Source of the DNA: Nonomuraea guangzhouensis
Lineage (GTDB): Bacteria > Actinomycetota > Actinomycetes > Streptosporangiales > Streptosporangiaceae
Length of the DNA: 64,000 nucleotides
Assembly (NCBI RefSeq): GCF_019396345.1
Contig: NZ_JAHKRM010000011.1
Span: 248,001 to 312,000, forward strand
Reading direction: 5' to 3'
Below the pieces are notes generated by a model, which worked only from the letters and a program-made list of their open reading frames with translations, was not told the DNA's origin and did not search any database. This document shows positions 49,941 through 58,182 of the stretch, one piece after another (the stretch's first letter is position 1; every line of letters starts with the position of its first letter). Position numbers and translations under genes: made by a program.

Positions 49941-50474
49941 CTAGATCACCCCCCGCAGCAGCCCGCCCGGCAGCGACACGCCCAGGCCCTTGACGAACAG
50001 CAGGTAGGTGGCGATCCCCAGGATCACCCCGACGCCCGCCGCGCGCAGCCTGTGCTCCGCGCCGAGCACCAGCGACAGGCCCCAGAACAGCAGGCTCGCG
50101 GAGATGATCCAGCCGAGCACGTTCAGCACCGCGGTGAACGCCAGGAAGATCCCGCTCACCAGCCCAACGCTGCGCCAGTCGGCGGGGGCGTCCACGTCGA
50201 CGTCCTCGCTCTCCTCGGGGTCGCCGCGCCCGCCCCTGAGCACGTCGGCCACGTAGAACAGGCCGACGACGATCATGGAGCCGCCCACCAGCATCGGGAA
50301 GAACCGCGGCCCGATGCCGAGCTGCGAGGCGGCGGCGGACACGTCGAGCGTCCCGATCACGACGAACACCCCGAGCGCCAGCACGATCAGCGCCAGCCCC
50401 AGCTCGGGCCGCCACCGCCAGCGGCGCTTCTCGCCGTCACCGGGGCCGGTACGACCGGCCGTGGTCTCGGACAT
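49941..50474 (-). CDS. tctB: Tripartite tricarboxylate transporter, small permease TctB
   Basis: 177 residues with four membrane helices, the usual TctB size, after a charged N-terminus of about 20 residues. IGPRFFPMLVGGSMIVVGLF is the family motif. It shares one base with the tctC stop (TGATG), so translation is coupled. Confidence 0.9.
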   Translation of the reverse strand: MSETTAGRTGPGDGEKRRWRWRPELGLALIVLALGVFVVIGTLDVSAAASQLGIGPRFFPMLVGGSMIVVGLFYVADVLRGGRGDPEESEDVDVDAPADWRSVGLVSGIFLAFTAVLNVLGWIISASLLFWGLSLVLGAEHRLRAAGVGVILGIATYLLFVKGLGVSLPGGLLRGVI

Positions 50475-51454
50475 CAGGAGACAACGCCCAGCTCGGCGAT
50501 GATGGTCTTGACCTTGGCCTGCTCGGAGTTGAGGTAGTCGGCGAACTGCTGCCCGGTCTGGAAGGAGTCGATCCAGCCGTTCTTGGCCACCGCGTCCTTC
50601 CAGGCCTGCGAGTCGTGCATCTTGGTCACCAGGTCGGTCAGCGACTTCTTGGCCGCGTCGTCGATCCCGGGAGGCGCCACGAAGCCGCGCCAGTTGGTCA
50701 GCTCCACGTCCAGCCCGGCCTCCTTGAGCGTGGGCGCGTCGAGATCGGGCAGCCGCTGGGCCGAGGTCACGGCCAGCGCGCGCAGCTTGCCGGACTTCAC
50801 GTGCTCGGCGAACTCACTGACGCCCGAGATGCCGACGCTCACCTTGTTGCCGAGCAACTCGTTCAGCGCCTCGCCGCCGCCCGAGTGAGCGATGTAGTTG
50901 ACCTGCTTCGGGTCCACGCCGGCGGCCTTGGCCATCAGCCCGGCCGCGATGTGGTCGGTGCCGCCGGCCGAGCCGCCCGAGATGGACACCTTCTTCGGGT
51001 CGGCCTTCCAGGCGGCGACCAGGTCGGCCATCGACTTGAACGGGGAGGCCGCCGGGACCACGATGATCTCGTACTCCTCGGTCAGCTTGGCGATCGGCGT
51101 GGTCTGGGCCAGCGTGACCTTGGACTTGTTCTGCTCGATCGCGCCGACCATGACCAGGCCCATGGTCATCAGCAGGTTGCCGTTGCCCTTCTCGCCGGCC
51201 AACTGGGCCAGGCCGATGGTGCCGCCGGCACCGGGCACGTTGTACACCTCGACCCGGCGCTTCGGGTCGACGGTCTTGATCGCTTGTTCGGCCGTACGGG
51301 ACGTCTGGTCCCAGCCGCCGCCTGGTGAGGCGGGAGCCATGATGCGCAGAGCGCCGGTCCCCCCGCCGTCAGAACCGGAACCGGAGCCGGCGCCGCAGCC
51401 GGACACCGCGGCGACGGAGAGCGCCGCGACGGCGGCGAGTATGCGGAGACGCAT
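50474..51454 (-). CDS. tctC: Tripartite tricarboxylate transporter, substrate-binding lipoprotein TctC
   Basis: 326 residues. A lipoprotein signal with lipobox AVSGC is followed by a Gly/Ser linker and the TctC fold: PGGGWDQTSRTAEQAI, PGAGGTIGLAQLAG and HSGGGEALNELLG. It is anchored outside the membrane and delivers the carboxylate to TctA/TctB. ATG 51454 is preceded by TTGGAG with 5-nt spacing. First gene of the operon, divergent from the CitA-like kinase. Confidence 0.95.
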   Translation of the reverse strand: MRLRILAAVAALSVAAVSGCGAGSGSGSDGGGTGALRIMAPASPGGGWDQTSRTAEQAIKTVDPKRRVEVYNVPGAGGTIGLAQLAGEKGNGNLLMTMGLVMVGAIEQNKSKVTLAQTTPIAKLTEEYEIIVVPAASPFKSMADLVAAWKADPKKVSISGGSAGGTDHIAAGLMAKAAGVDPKQVNYIAHSGGGEALNELLGNKVSVGISGVSEFAEHVKSGKLRALAVTSAQRLPDLDAPTLKEAGLDVELTNWRGFVAPPGIDDAAKKSLTDLVTKMHDSQAWKDAVAKNGWIDSFQTGQQFADYLNSEQAKVKTIIAELGVVS

Positions 51455-51540
51455 GATCACTCCAAAGGGGGGATTTCACGTAACGAGATACTGGATGGTG
51501 AAGTCCGTTGCCGATGGAGTCGACCTTTTTACGATAGCTG

Positions 51541-51567
51541 TCGTATAGGTCGTATTGGTCGCAACCC
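51541..51567. promoter_or_regulatory. 9-bp tandem repeats in the tctC-citA intergenic region
   Basis: TCGTATAGG (51541-51549), TCGTATTGG (51550-51558) and a weaker TCGCAACCC (51559-51567) follow one another. Just before, ACGA (51531-51534) and TCGT (51541-51544) form a short inverted pair. This AT-richer tract lies between divergent promoters and is a likely site for the CitB-type regulator. Confidence 0.5.
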
Positions 51568-51590
51568 CCCTGTGACCTCGGCATGTTTCC

Positions 51591-53174
51591 ATGGGCCAGG
51601 TGAGACGGGTACGTGACGCCTCCCTCGGAACCCAGCTGTTCGTGCTCCAGATGGTCATCGTGCTGCTGGCCGTCGGAGGCACAGGAGGCGTGTGGGCCAA
51701 TCACACGCGCGCCCAACTGGACTCGCTGTACGAGCAGCGGGCGCTGGCGATCGCCCAGTCCGTGGCGGGGCTGCCTCAGGTCAGGGCCGCGTTCGACATC
51801 AAGGATCCGCAGAGCGTGCTGCAGCCGCTCGCGCTGAGCGTCCAGCAGACGACCGGCGCCGACTACGTGGTCATCGCCAACCGCGAGCAGACCCGGTACG
51901 CCCACCCCAACGCGGCGCTGATCGGCAAGCGGCTGTCCACCGACGGCGCCTCGGTCCTCAACACCGGCAAGAGCTGGGTCGGCACCGAGACCGGCACGAT
52001 CGGCACCACGGTCAGGGGCAAGGCACCGATCTTCGACGAGTACGGCAACGTCATCGGCCTGGTCTCCGTCGGCGTGCTCCAGACCACGGTGACCAGTCAG
52101 CTCGCGGGCGCGCTGCCGCCGCTGGTGTGGACCGCGCTGGCCGTGCTGCTCTCCGGCCTCGCGGCGGCGGCGCTGATCACCGCGCGGGTCCGGCGGCAGA
52201 CGTTCGGCCTGGAGCCGCGCGAGATCGCCGGGCTGCTGGAGCAGCGCGAGGGCGTGCTGCACGGGGTCAAGGAGGGCGTGCTCGCGCTCGACCTCGCGGG
52301 CCGCGTGACGCTCGTCAACGACTCCGCCCGCGAGCTGCTCGGCGAGGTGGGCGAGGACCTCACCCAGATGCCGGTCTCCGAGCGGATGCGCGACGTGCTC
52401 GGCGGGGCCGACCCGGGGGAGGACCGGATCGTGCTGCACGGCGAGCGGGTGCTGGTACTCAACCGCACGCCGGTCTCCGTACGCGGCCAGCACCGCGGCT
52501 GGGTGGTCACCCTCAGAGACCGCACCGAGCTCGTACGGCTGGCCCGCGAGCTCGACGACACCAGCAGCGCCACCGAGGCGCTCAGGGCCCAGGCGCACGA
52601 GTTCGCCAACCGCATGCACACCGTCGTCGGCCTGCTCGAACTGGGCGAGCACGACGCCGCGATCGGCTTCATCACCCGCACCACCCGCGGCACGTACGCC
52701 ACCGGCCTGCGCGATCGCGTCCAGGACCCGACGCTGGCCGCGCTGCTGCTCGCCAAGTCGGCGGAGGCGGCCGAGCGCGGCGTCCAGCTCGTCCTGTCCG
52801 AGGACTCCGCCGTGGCGGAGGACGTCCTCGGCGACCCGCAGGACGCGGTCCTGGTGGTCGGCAACCTGGTGGCCAACGCGATGGACGCGCTCGACGGGGC
52901 CACGGGCACGATCGAGGTGTCGGTGCTGACCGACGCCGAGGGCCTGCACGTGCGGGTCGGCGACTCGGGCCCCGGTATCGCTCCTGACCTGGTCGAAGAG
53001 GTGTTCAGGGAGGGGTTCACCACCAAGGCCGCCCAGTCGGGACCGCGCGGGCTCGGCCTGGCGCTGACCCGGCAGGCGTGCCTGCGCAGGGGCGGCTGGG
53101 TGAAGGTGGGCAACGCGGACGGCGCCGTCTTCACCGCCCTGCTGCCCGCCCCGCTCCGGGAACCGGTGCGATGA
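51591..53174 (+). CDS. CitA/DcuS-type sensor histidine kinase
   Basis: 527 residues. Helix 1 (16-37), an extracytoplasmic PAS-like (CitA) sensor of about 135 residues, helix 2 (176-199), a cytoplasmic PAS (GVLALDLAGRVTLVND), His336 in QAHEFANRMHTVVGLLELG and an ATPase domain with GDSGPGIAPD and GPRGLGLAL. The family senses citrate or C4-dicarboxylates. It probably reports substrate availability to switch on the adjacent tctCBA operon. ATG 51591 lacks a strong ribosome-binding site. Confidence 0.93.
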   Translation: MGQVRRVRDASLGTQLFVLQMVIVLLAVGGTGGVWANHTRAQLDSLYEQRALAIAQSVAGLPQVRAAFDIKDPQSVLQPLALSVQQTTGADYVVIANREQTRYAHPNAALIGKRLSTDGASVLNTGKSWVGTETGTIGTTVRGKAPIFDEYGNVIGLVSVGVLQTTVTSQLAGALPPLVWTALAVLLSGLAAAALITARVRRQTFGLEPREIAGLLEQREGVLHGVKEGVLALDLAGRVTLVNDSARELLGEVGEDLTQMPVSERMRDVLGGADPGEDRIVLHGERVLVLNRTPVSVRGQHRGWVVTLRDRTELVRLARELDDTSSATEALRAQAHEFANRMHTVVGLLELGEHDAAIGFITRTTRGTYATGLRDRVQDPTLAALLLAKSAEAAERGVQLVLSEDSAVAEDVLGDPQDAVLVVGNLVANAMDALDGATGTIEVSVLTDAEGLHVRVGDSGPGIAPDLVEEVFREGFTTKAAQSGPRGLGLALTRQACLRRGGWVKVGNADGAVFTALLPAPLREPVR

Positions 53175-53833
53175 GCGAGATCCGGGTGCTGGTCGTGGAC
53201 GACGACTTCATGGTGGCGCGCATCCACAGCGGCTACGTGGCGCGGATGCCCGGCTTCCAGGTGGTGGCCGCCGCGCACACCGGGGCCTCCGCGCTCGCCA
53301 TGACCGCCGAGCTCCGGCCCGACCTCGTGCTGCTCGACATCTACCTACCCGACATGTCGGGACTTGAGGTGCTCAAGGCGCTGCACGACGTGGACGTCCT
53401 CATGATCAGCGCCGCCCGCGACGTGTCCACGGTCAGGGAGGCGATGCGCGGCGGCGCGGTCAACTACCTGATCAAGCCGTTCACCGCCGCCGCGCTGACC
53501 GAGCGGCTCCAGCAGTACGCCGACACCCGCAAGCGGCTCACCGCCATCGGCGCGGAGGCCCGCCAGGACGACGTCGACCGGCTCTTCGGCACGCAGCCCA
53601 TCGCCGCGCCGCTGCCCAAGGGCCTGTCGTCGGCGACATGCGCGCTGGTCGCCGACACGCTCCGGGAGTCGGGCCGCGACCTGTCGGCGGCCGAGGCCGC
53701 CTCGCTCGCGGGCCTGTCCCGCGTCAGCGCCCGCCGCTACCTCGAATACCTGTGCGTCGCCGGGCACGCCGAACTCAGGCCCCGGTACGGCACGGCCGGA
53801 CGCCCCGAACATCGCTACCGGTGGCTAGGTTGA
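53171..53833 (+). CDS. CitB/DcuR-type response regulator
   Basis: 220 residues. Receiver domain with DDD (10-12) and Asp56 (LLDIYLPDMSG), conserved Lys in LIKPFTAAAL, then an HTH (LSAAEAASLAGLSRVSARRYLEYL) of the CitB type. It overlaps the kinase gene by 4 bp (ATGA). TTGACA at 53830-53835 just past its stop has no convincing -10 partner. Confidence 0.94.
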   Translation: MSEIRVLVVDDDFMVARIHSGYVARMPGFQVVAAAHTGASALAMTAELRPDLVLLDIYLPDMSGLEVLKALHDVDVLMISAARDVSTVREAMRGGAVNYLIKPFTAAALTERLQQYADTRKRLTAIGAEARQDDVDRLFGTQPIAAPLPKGLSSATCALVADTLRESGRDLSAAEAASLAGLSRVSARRYLEYLCVAGHAELRPRYGTAGRPEHRYRWLG

Positions 53834-53926
53834 CACACTTCCGTAGTCATTTCTCGTGACATATCCCATTGCGCGTGCCTTACTGTTGCCTGAGGATGTG
53901 GCTGCGGAGCGGGAGGAGATTGAGGC

Positions 53927-55954
53927 GTGCGTAACGCCGGACCGATCGAATCGCCGACCGACCCTTTCGCTTCGGTGCCTTTGCCCATGTCAGGCGGCAG
54001 CAAGAAGCCTCGGGTCGAGGGGCTGCCCCCAGGGGTGTCCCGTGACATCTTCGGGCCGCCGGGTCAGCCGGAGCCCCGACCGGCGACTCCCAGTGCCCCG
54101 AACAGCCCGAATGGCCAGAACGGCCAGAAGGCCGGCGGCGCTCTGCCTCCGGTGGCACCCCCGCCACAGCCGTGGCCGGTGAACGAGGGACGCTGGCAGA
54201 ATCCGCCCGCGCCGCCCGCCCCCGTGTTCGGCCGGGGCGCCTCCGAGCGGCTGCCCGCCTTCATCGATCCGGAGCCGCCCCGCCGCCGTCGCCTCCTGCC
54301 CGCGCTGGTCCTGCTCGTCGTGATCCTGCTCGCGCTGGCGTACCTGGTGCCGGCCGTGCTCATGTCGGGGTCCGTCCTGCGAGGCACGCGTGTGGCCGGG
54401 GTGGACATCGGCGGACTCACCGTGACGCAGGCGGCCGACAAGCTCCGCACCGAGCTCTCGCCCAAGCTGAACAAGCCCGTCGTCGCCGACATCGGCGGCC
54501 GCAAGGAGACCATCCAGGCCGACGAGGCCGGCCTCGAGCTCGACGTGGTCAGCACGATCGGGCAGGCGCCCAGCGGCTTCCCCAGCCCGGTCGAGGTATG
54601 GCGGGGGCTCACCGGCACCACCGAGCTCCAGCCGAAGATGACGATCGACTCCTCCCAGCTGGCCAGGACCGTCGAGGGGCTGGCGGAGACCTACGACAAG
54701 AAGCCGCGCGACGGCCGGGTGGCCTTCAAGAACGGGCAGCCCGTCACCTCGGATCCGCACGACGGCGTGGTGCTCGACAAGCCCGAGGCCGTCCGCGTGA
54801 TCACCGACGCCTTCCTCACCGGCCGCGAATCGGTCTTCCTCACGCTCAGGCCCGCCAAGCCCGACACCACACCCACCGCCGTCAAGCAGGCCGAGACCGC
54901 CGCCAAGCGGGCCGTCGCCGCTCCGCTCACGCTGAAGCTCGGCGCCAAGCAGGCCCAGCTGCCCCCGGCCACGATCGCCGCCAACCTGACCTTCGTCTCC
55001 GACGAGAGCGGCGGGCTGTCCCCCCAGTTCGACGCCGAAGCGGCGCTCACCTCGGTGGAGAGCAAGCTGGTCGACGCGGCGCAGGCGCCGCGTGACGCCA
55101 CCTACCAGATCGTCAACGGCAAGCCGGTGCTGGTCCCCGCCCACCGCGGCAGGGGGATCGACGCCAAGCAGCTGGCCCGCGACGTGGCCAAGACGGTCGG
55201 CGGCGGCGGCGCGCGCGTCATCCCCGTGTCGCTCGCCGTGGTCTCCCCGAGGGTGAGCACCGAAGAGGTGAGCGGGCTCGGCATCAAGGAGAACATCGCC
55301 GAGTTCACCACGACCTTCGACTGCTGCCTGCCCCGCGTGACGAACATCCAGCGGATGGCGACCCAGCTCGACGGCTACCTGGTAAAGCCGGGGGAGACGT
55401 TCTCGATCAACGACGTCGTGGGCGAGCGCACCGTCGAGGGCGGCTACGTCCAGGCGGGGCAGATCGTCGGCGGCCGGATGGTGCCCATGATCGGCGGCGG
55501 CGTCTCGCAGTTCGCCACCACGATGTACAACGCGGTCTTCTTCGGCGGGTTCGACGACGTCGCCCACGTGCCGATGGACTACCACGCCGCCCGCTACCCG
55601 TCCGGCCGCGACGCCGCGCTGCTCTACCCGGACATGGACCTCAAGTGGCGCAACGACTCCGACTTCGGTGTGCTGATCAAGACGGCGTCGACCGGCACCT
55701 CGGTCACCGTGCAGCTGTGGAGCACCAAGCGCTACGACAAGATCGAGGCCGTCGAGTCGGAGAAGCGGAACTTCACCCCGTTCCGCCGCGAGACCAGCTC
55801 CGCCCCCGGCTGCATGGCCGCGATCGGCGAGCAGGGCTTCACGATCGACGTCACCCGCGTGTTCCTCAAGGACGGCAAGGAAGTCAAGCGGGACAAGAAG
55901 CTGACCACGAAGTACCGGCCGCAGGCCCAGACGACGTGCGCGACCAGTAACTAG
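53927..55954 (+). CDS. VanW-family membrane protein with extracellular G5/peptidoglycan-binding-type domains
   Basis: 675 residues. A Pro-rich cytoplasmic N-terminus (about 120 residues) precedes one helix (RRLLPALVLLVVILLALAYL). Outside follow two repeats of a domain beginning GVDIGGLTVTQAADKL, as in peptidoglycan-binding (PG_binding_4) proteins, then the VanW domain (FTTTFDCCLPRVTNIQRM, PGETFSINDVVGERT, GGYVQAGQIVGGRM, IGGGVSQFATTMYNAVFFGG). VanW is linked to vancomycin-resistance clusters but its activity is unknown; a cell-wall role is inferred. GGAGGAGA lies 8 nt before GTG 53927. Its stop shares CTAG with the convergent gene. Confidence 0.92.
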   Translation: MRNAGPIESPTDPFASVPLPMSGGSKKPRVEGLPPGVSRDIFGPPGQPEPRPATPSAPNSPNGQNGQKAGGALPPVAPPPQPWPVNEGRWQNPPAPPAPVFGRGASERLPAFIDPEPPRRRRLLPALVLLVVILLALAYLVPAVLMSGSVLRGTRVAGVDIGGLTVTQAADKLRTELSPKLNKPVVADIGGRKETIQADEAGLELDVVSTIGQAPSGFPSPVEVWRGLTGTTELQPKMTIDSSQLARTVEGLAETYDKKPRDGRVAFKNGQPVTSDPHDGVVLDKPEAVRVITDAFLTGRESVFLTLRPAKPDTTPTAVKQAETAAKRAVAAPLTLKLGAKQAQLPPATIAANLTFVSDESGGLSPQFDAEAALTSVESKLVDAAQAPRDATYQIVNGKPVLVPAHRGRGIDAKQLARDVAKTVGGGGARVIPVSLAVVSPRVSTEEVSGLGIKENIAEFTTTFDCCLPRVTNIQRMATQLDGYLVKPGETFSINDVVGERTVEGGYVQAGQIVGGRMVPMIGGGVSQFATTMYNAVFFGGFDDVAHVPMDYHAARYPSGRDAALLYPDMDLKWRNDSDFGVLIKTASTGTSVTVQLWSTKRYDKIEAVESEKRNFTPFRRETSSAPGCMAAIGEQGFTIDVTRVFLKDGKEVKRDKKLTTKYRPQAQTTCATSN

Positions 55955-57006
55955 GAGCGGCGGGGGCCGACGGACAGGATCCGGTCGTCGCCGTCCCTGG
56001 GGTCGCCCCGGCCGTCCTTGTTGCTGGTGGACATCCACAGCGTGCCGTCGGGGGCCGTGGCCAGGCCGCGGAGCCGGCCGTACGTGCCGGTGAAGTGCGC
56101 GACCGGCGTGCCGGCCGCGCCGTCCTGCCCGAGCGGGATCTGCCACAGGCGCTCGCCGCGCAGCGCGGCCACCCAGAGCGAGCCGTCGGCGTAGGCCGCG
56201 CCGGACGGTGAGGCCTCCGACGGGGGCCAGGTGATGATCGGGTTGACGAACTCCGGGTCGTCGCCCCTGCCCTCCACCTCCGGCCAGCCGTAGTTGGCGC
56301 CCGGCTTGATGAGGTTGACCTCGTCGTGGCGGTTCTGGCCGAACTCCGAGGCGTACAGCCGGCCCGCCGGATCCCAGGCCAGGCCCTGCACGTTGCGGTG
56401 GCCGAGGCTGTAGACCAGCGTGCCGAACGGGTTGCCGGGCGCGGGGGCGCCGTCCACCGTCATGCGCAGGATCTTGCCGCCGAGGGAGTCGCGCCGCTGG
56501 GCGAGCTGCCGGTCGCCCGTCTCGCCCGTGGTGGCGTACAGGAAGCCGTCGGGGCCGAACGCCAGCCGGCCGCCGTTGTGAATGGCGCCCTTCGGGATGC
56601 CCTTCAAAATGACCTTCGGGTCGGACAGCGTGTCGCCGGTGAACCGGTAACGGACGATCCGGTTGTCGTCGGCCGCGGTGAAGTACACGAAAAGCTGGTC
56701 CCCCTTGACCGCCACGCCCATCAGCCCGCCCTCGCCGTGGGCGGAGACCCCGTGGATGCGGCCCAGCTCGGTGACCTTGCCCGCCGGGGTCACGCGTAGC
56801 AGCCTGGCCGTGTCACGCTCGGTCACCAGCGCGTCGCCGCCGGGCAGGAAGGCGATCCCCCACGGCACGGCCAGATCGCGCGCCACGGTCTTGGGCTTAC
56901 CGGGCGGTGGCGCCGCGGGAACGGTCGACACCGCGCCACCGGCGCTGGAGCAGGCGGTCAGCAGGGCGGACAGCAACAGGATCAGGAGCTTTCTCATGTG
57001 TTCCAT
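55951..57006 (-). CDS. PQQ-dependent sugar dehydrogenase-like lipoprotein
   Basis: 351 residues. A lipoprotein signal ends in LLTAC, and the mature part is a beta-propeller with AVPWGIAFLPGG, VTERDTARLL, HNGGRLAFGPDGFLY and NYGWPEVEGRG, as in soluble glucose dehydrogenase/Yliл-type aldose sugar dehydrogenases. It is expected outside the membrane. PQQ is the usual cofactor but no PQQ genes are nearby. GGAGGAAGT lies before ATG 57006; ATG 56997 is an alternative. Confidence 0.9.
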   Translation of the reverse strand: MEHMRKLLILLLSALLTACSSAGGAVSTVPAAPPPGKPKTVARDLAVPWGIAFLPGGDALVTERDTARLLRVTPAGKVTELGRIHGVSAHGEGGLMGVAVKGDQLFVYFTAADDNRIVRYRFTGDTLSDPKVILKGIPKGAIHNGGRLAFGPDGFLYATTGETGDRQLAQRRDSLGGKILRMTVDGAPAPGNPFGTLVYSLGHRNVQGLAWDPAGRLYASEFGQNRHDEVNLIKPGANYGWPEVEGRGDDPEFVNPIITWPPSEASPSGAAYADGSLWVAALRGERLWQIPLGQDGAAGTPVAHFTGTYGRLRGLATAPDGTLWMSTSNKDGRGDPRDGDDRILSVGPRRS

Positions 57007-57035
57007 ACTTCCTCCCTGGCCGTAAGGTTCTCGGC

Positions 57036-57944
57036 ATGAAGATCTGGGTCCCTTCTGGTGCTGTTGCCGATGTTCTGACCGATCTGCCCGGGGTGGAATG
57101 CGACGTTTATGACGGTACGGGGCCAATTCCTGATGGCATAGGCGAGGTGGAGGTGTGGATCCCGCCGCTGGTCACGGTGGCGGATGTGCCGGGCCTGCTG
57201 GCCGCTATGACCTCGCTGCGCCTCGTACAGACCGTCACCGCGGGCGTGGAACCGTACCGGCCGCACATGCCCGAAGGCGCGGTGCTGTGCAACGCGCGCG
57301 GCGTGCACGACGCCGGCACCGCCGAGTGGGCGGTCGGCGCGATGATCGCGGTGCTGCGGGAGTTCCCGGGCTTCGTCGACGCGCAGCGGCAGGGGGAGTG
57401 GACCTACCACCACACGGACGTGCTGGCCGACTCCAAGGTGCTGATCGTCGGCTACGGCTCCATCGGCGCGGCACTGGAGCGGCGGCTCGACGGCTTCGAG
57501 GTCGAGATCGTCCGGGTGGCCAGGAGCGCGCGTGACGGCGTGCACCCCTTCGACGAACTGCCCGCGCTGCTGCCGGACGCCGACGTCGTGGTGCTGCTCG
57601 TGCCCGCCACGCCGGAGACGGCCGGGATGTCCGACGCCGGGTTCCTGGCCCGCATGAAGGACGGCGCGGTACTGGTCAACGCGGCGCGCGGCGGTGTCGT
57701 CGACACCGACGCCCTGGTCTCTGAGCTGAAGACCGGCAGGCTGCGCGCCGCGCTCGACGTGACCGAGCCCGAACCGCTGCCGGCGGGCCACCCGCTGTGG
57801 AGCGCGCCCGGCCTGCTGATCACCCCGCACGTCGCCGGCAGCACCCCCGCGTCGGGGCGGCGCATGCTGCGGCTGATGCGCTCGCAGCTCCTCCGCTATC
57901 TGTCCGGTGAGCAGCTGAACAACATCATCACCGACGCATATTGA
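57036..57944 (+). CDS. D-isomer-specific 2-hydroxyacid dehydrogenase
   Basis: 302 residues. The NAD-binding motif is VGYGSIGAAL, and NAARGGVVD, ALDVTEPEPLP and LITPHVAGSTP supply the catalytic Arg, Glu and His. It reduces 2-oxoacids to D-2-hydroxyacids or the reverse. TAAGGT (57022-57027) lies 8 bp before ATG 57036, so the mRNA is probably leaderless. Divergent from the sugar dehydrogenase; substrate unknown. Confidence 0.93.
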   Translation: MKIWVPSGAVADVLTDLPGVECDVYDGTGPIPDGIGEVEVWIPPLVTVADVPGLLAAMTSLRLVQTVTAGVEPYRPHMPEGAVLCNARGVHDAGTAEWAVGAMIAVLREFPGFVDAQRQGEWTYHHTDVLADSKVLIVGYGSIGAALERRLDGFEVEIVRVARSARDGVHPFDELPALLPDADVVVLLVPATPETAGMSDAGFLARMKDGAVLVNAARGGVVDTDALVSELKTGRLRAALDVTEPEPLPAGHPLWSAPGLLITPHVAGSTPASGRRMLRLMRSQLLRYLSGEQLNNIITDAY

Positions 57945-58182
57945 GAGGATTCCGGAACGTGGCTGGCCCGTGACCTTCGGTGCGTACGGTTGCCTCTAAC
58001 TGAGGCTTCCTGACTCGCTGTCAAGTGAATCTTCGGGGCAATTGGTCTGTGTGGTTATCAGATCGGTGACGACATCGCCGTTGTCACCACCTGCACACCC
58101 GCAAACGCACACACTGGCGATGTGATCGACCGGACTTCGGTGATCACTGAGACAGCGTTCGAGACGGGATGGGCTAACGACT

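Noticed and set aside
53830..53870. Promoter with TTGACA before the VanW-like gene
   Set aside because: No acceptable -10 box lies 16-19 bp downstream, and the -35 sequence sits in the stop region of the previous gene.
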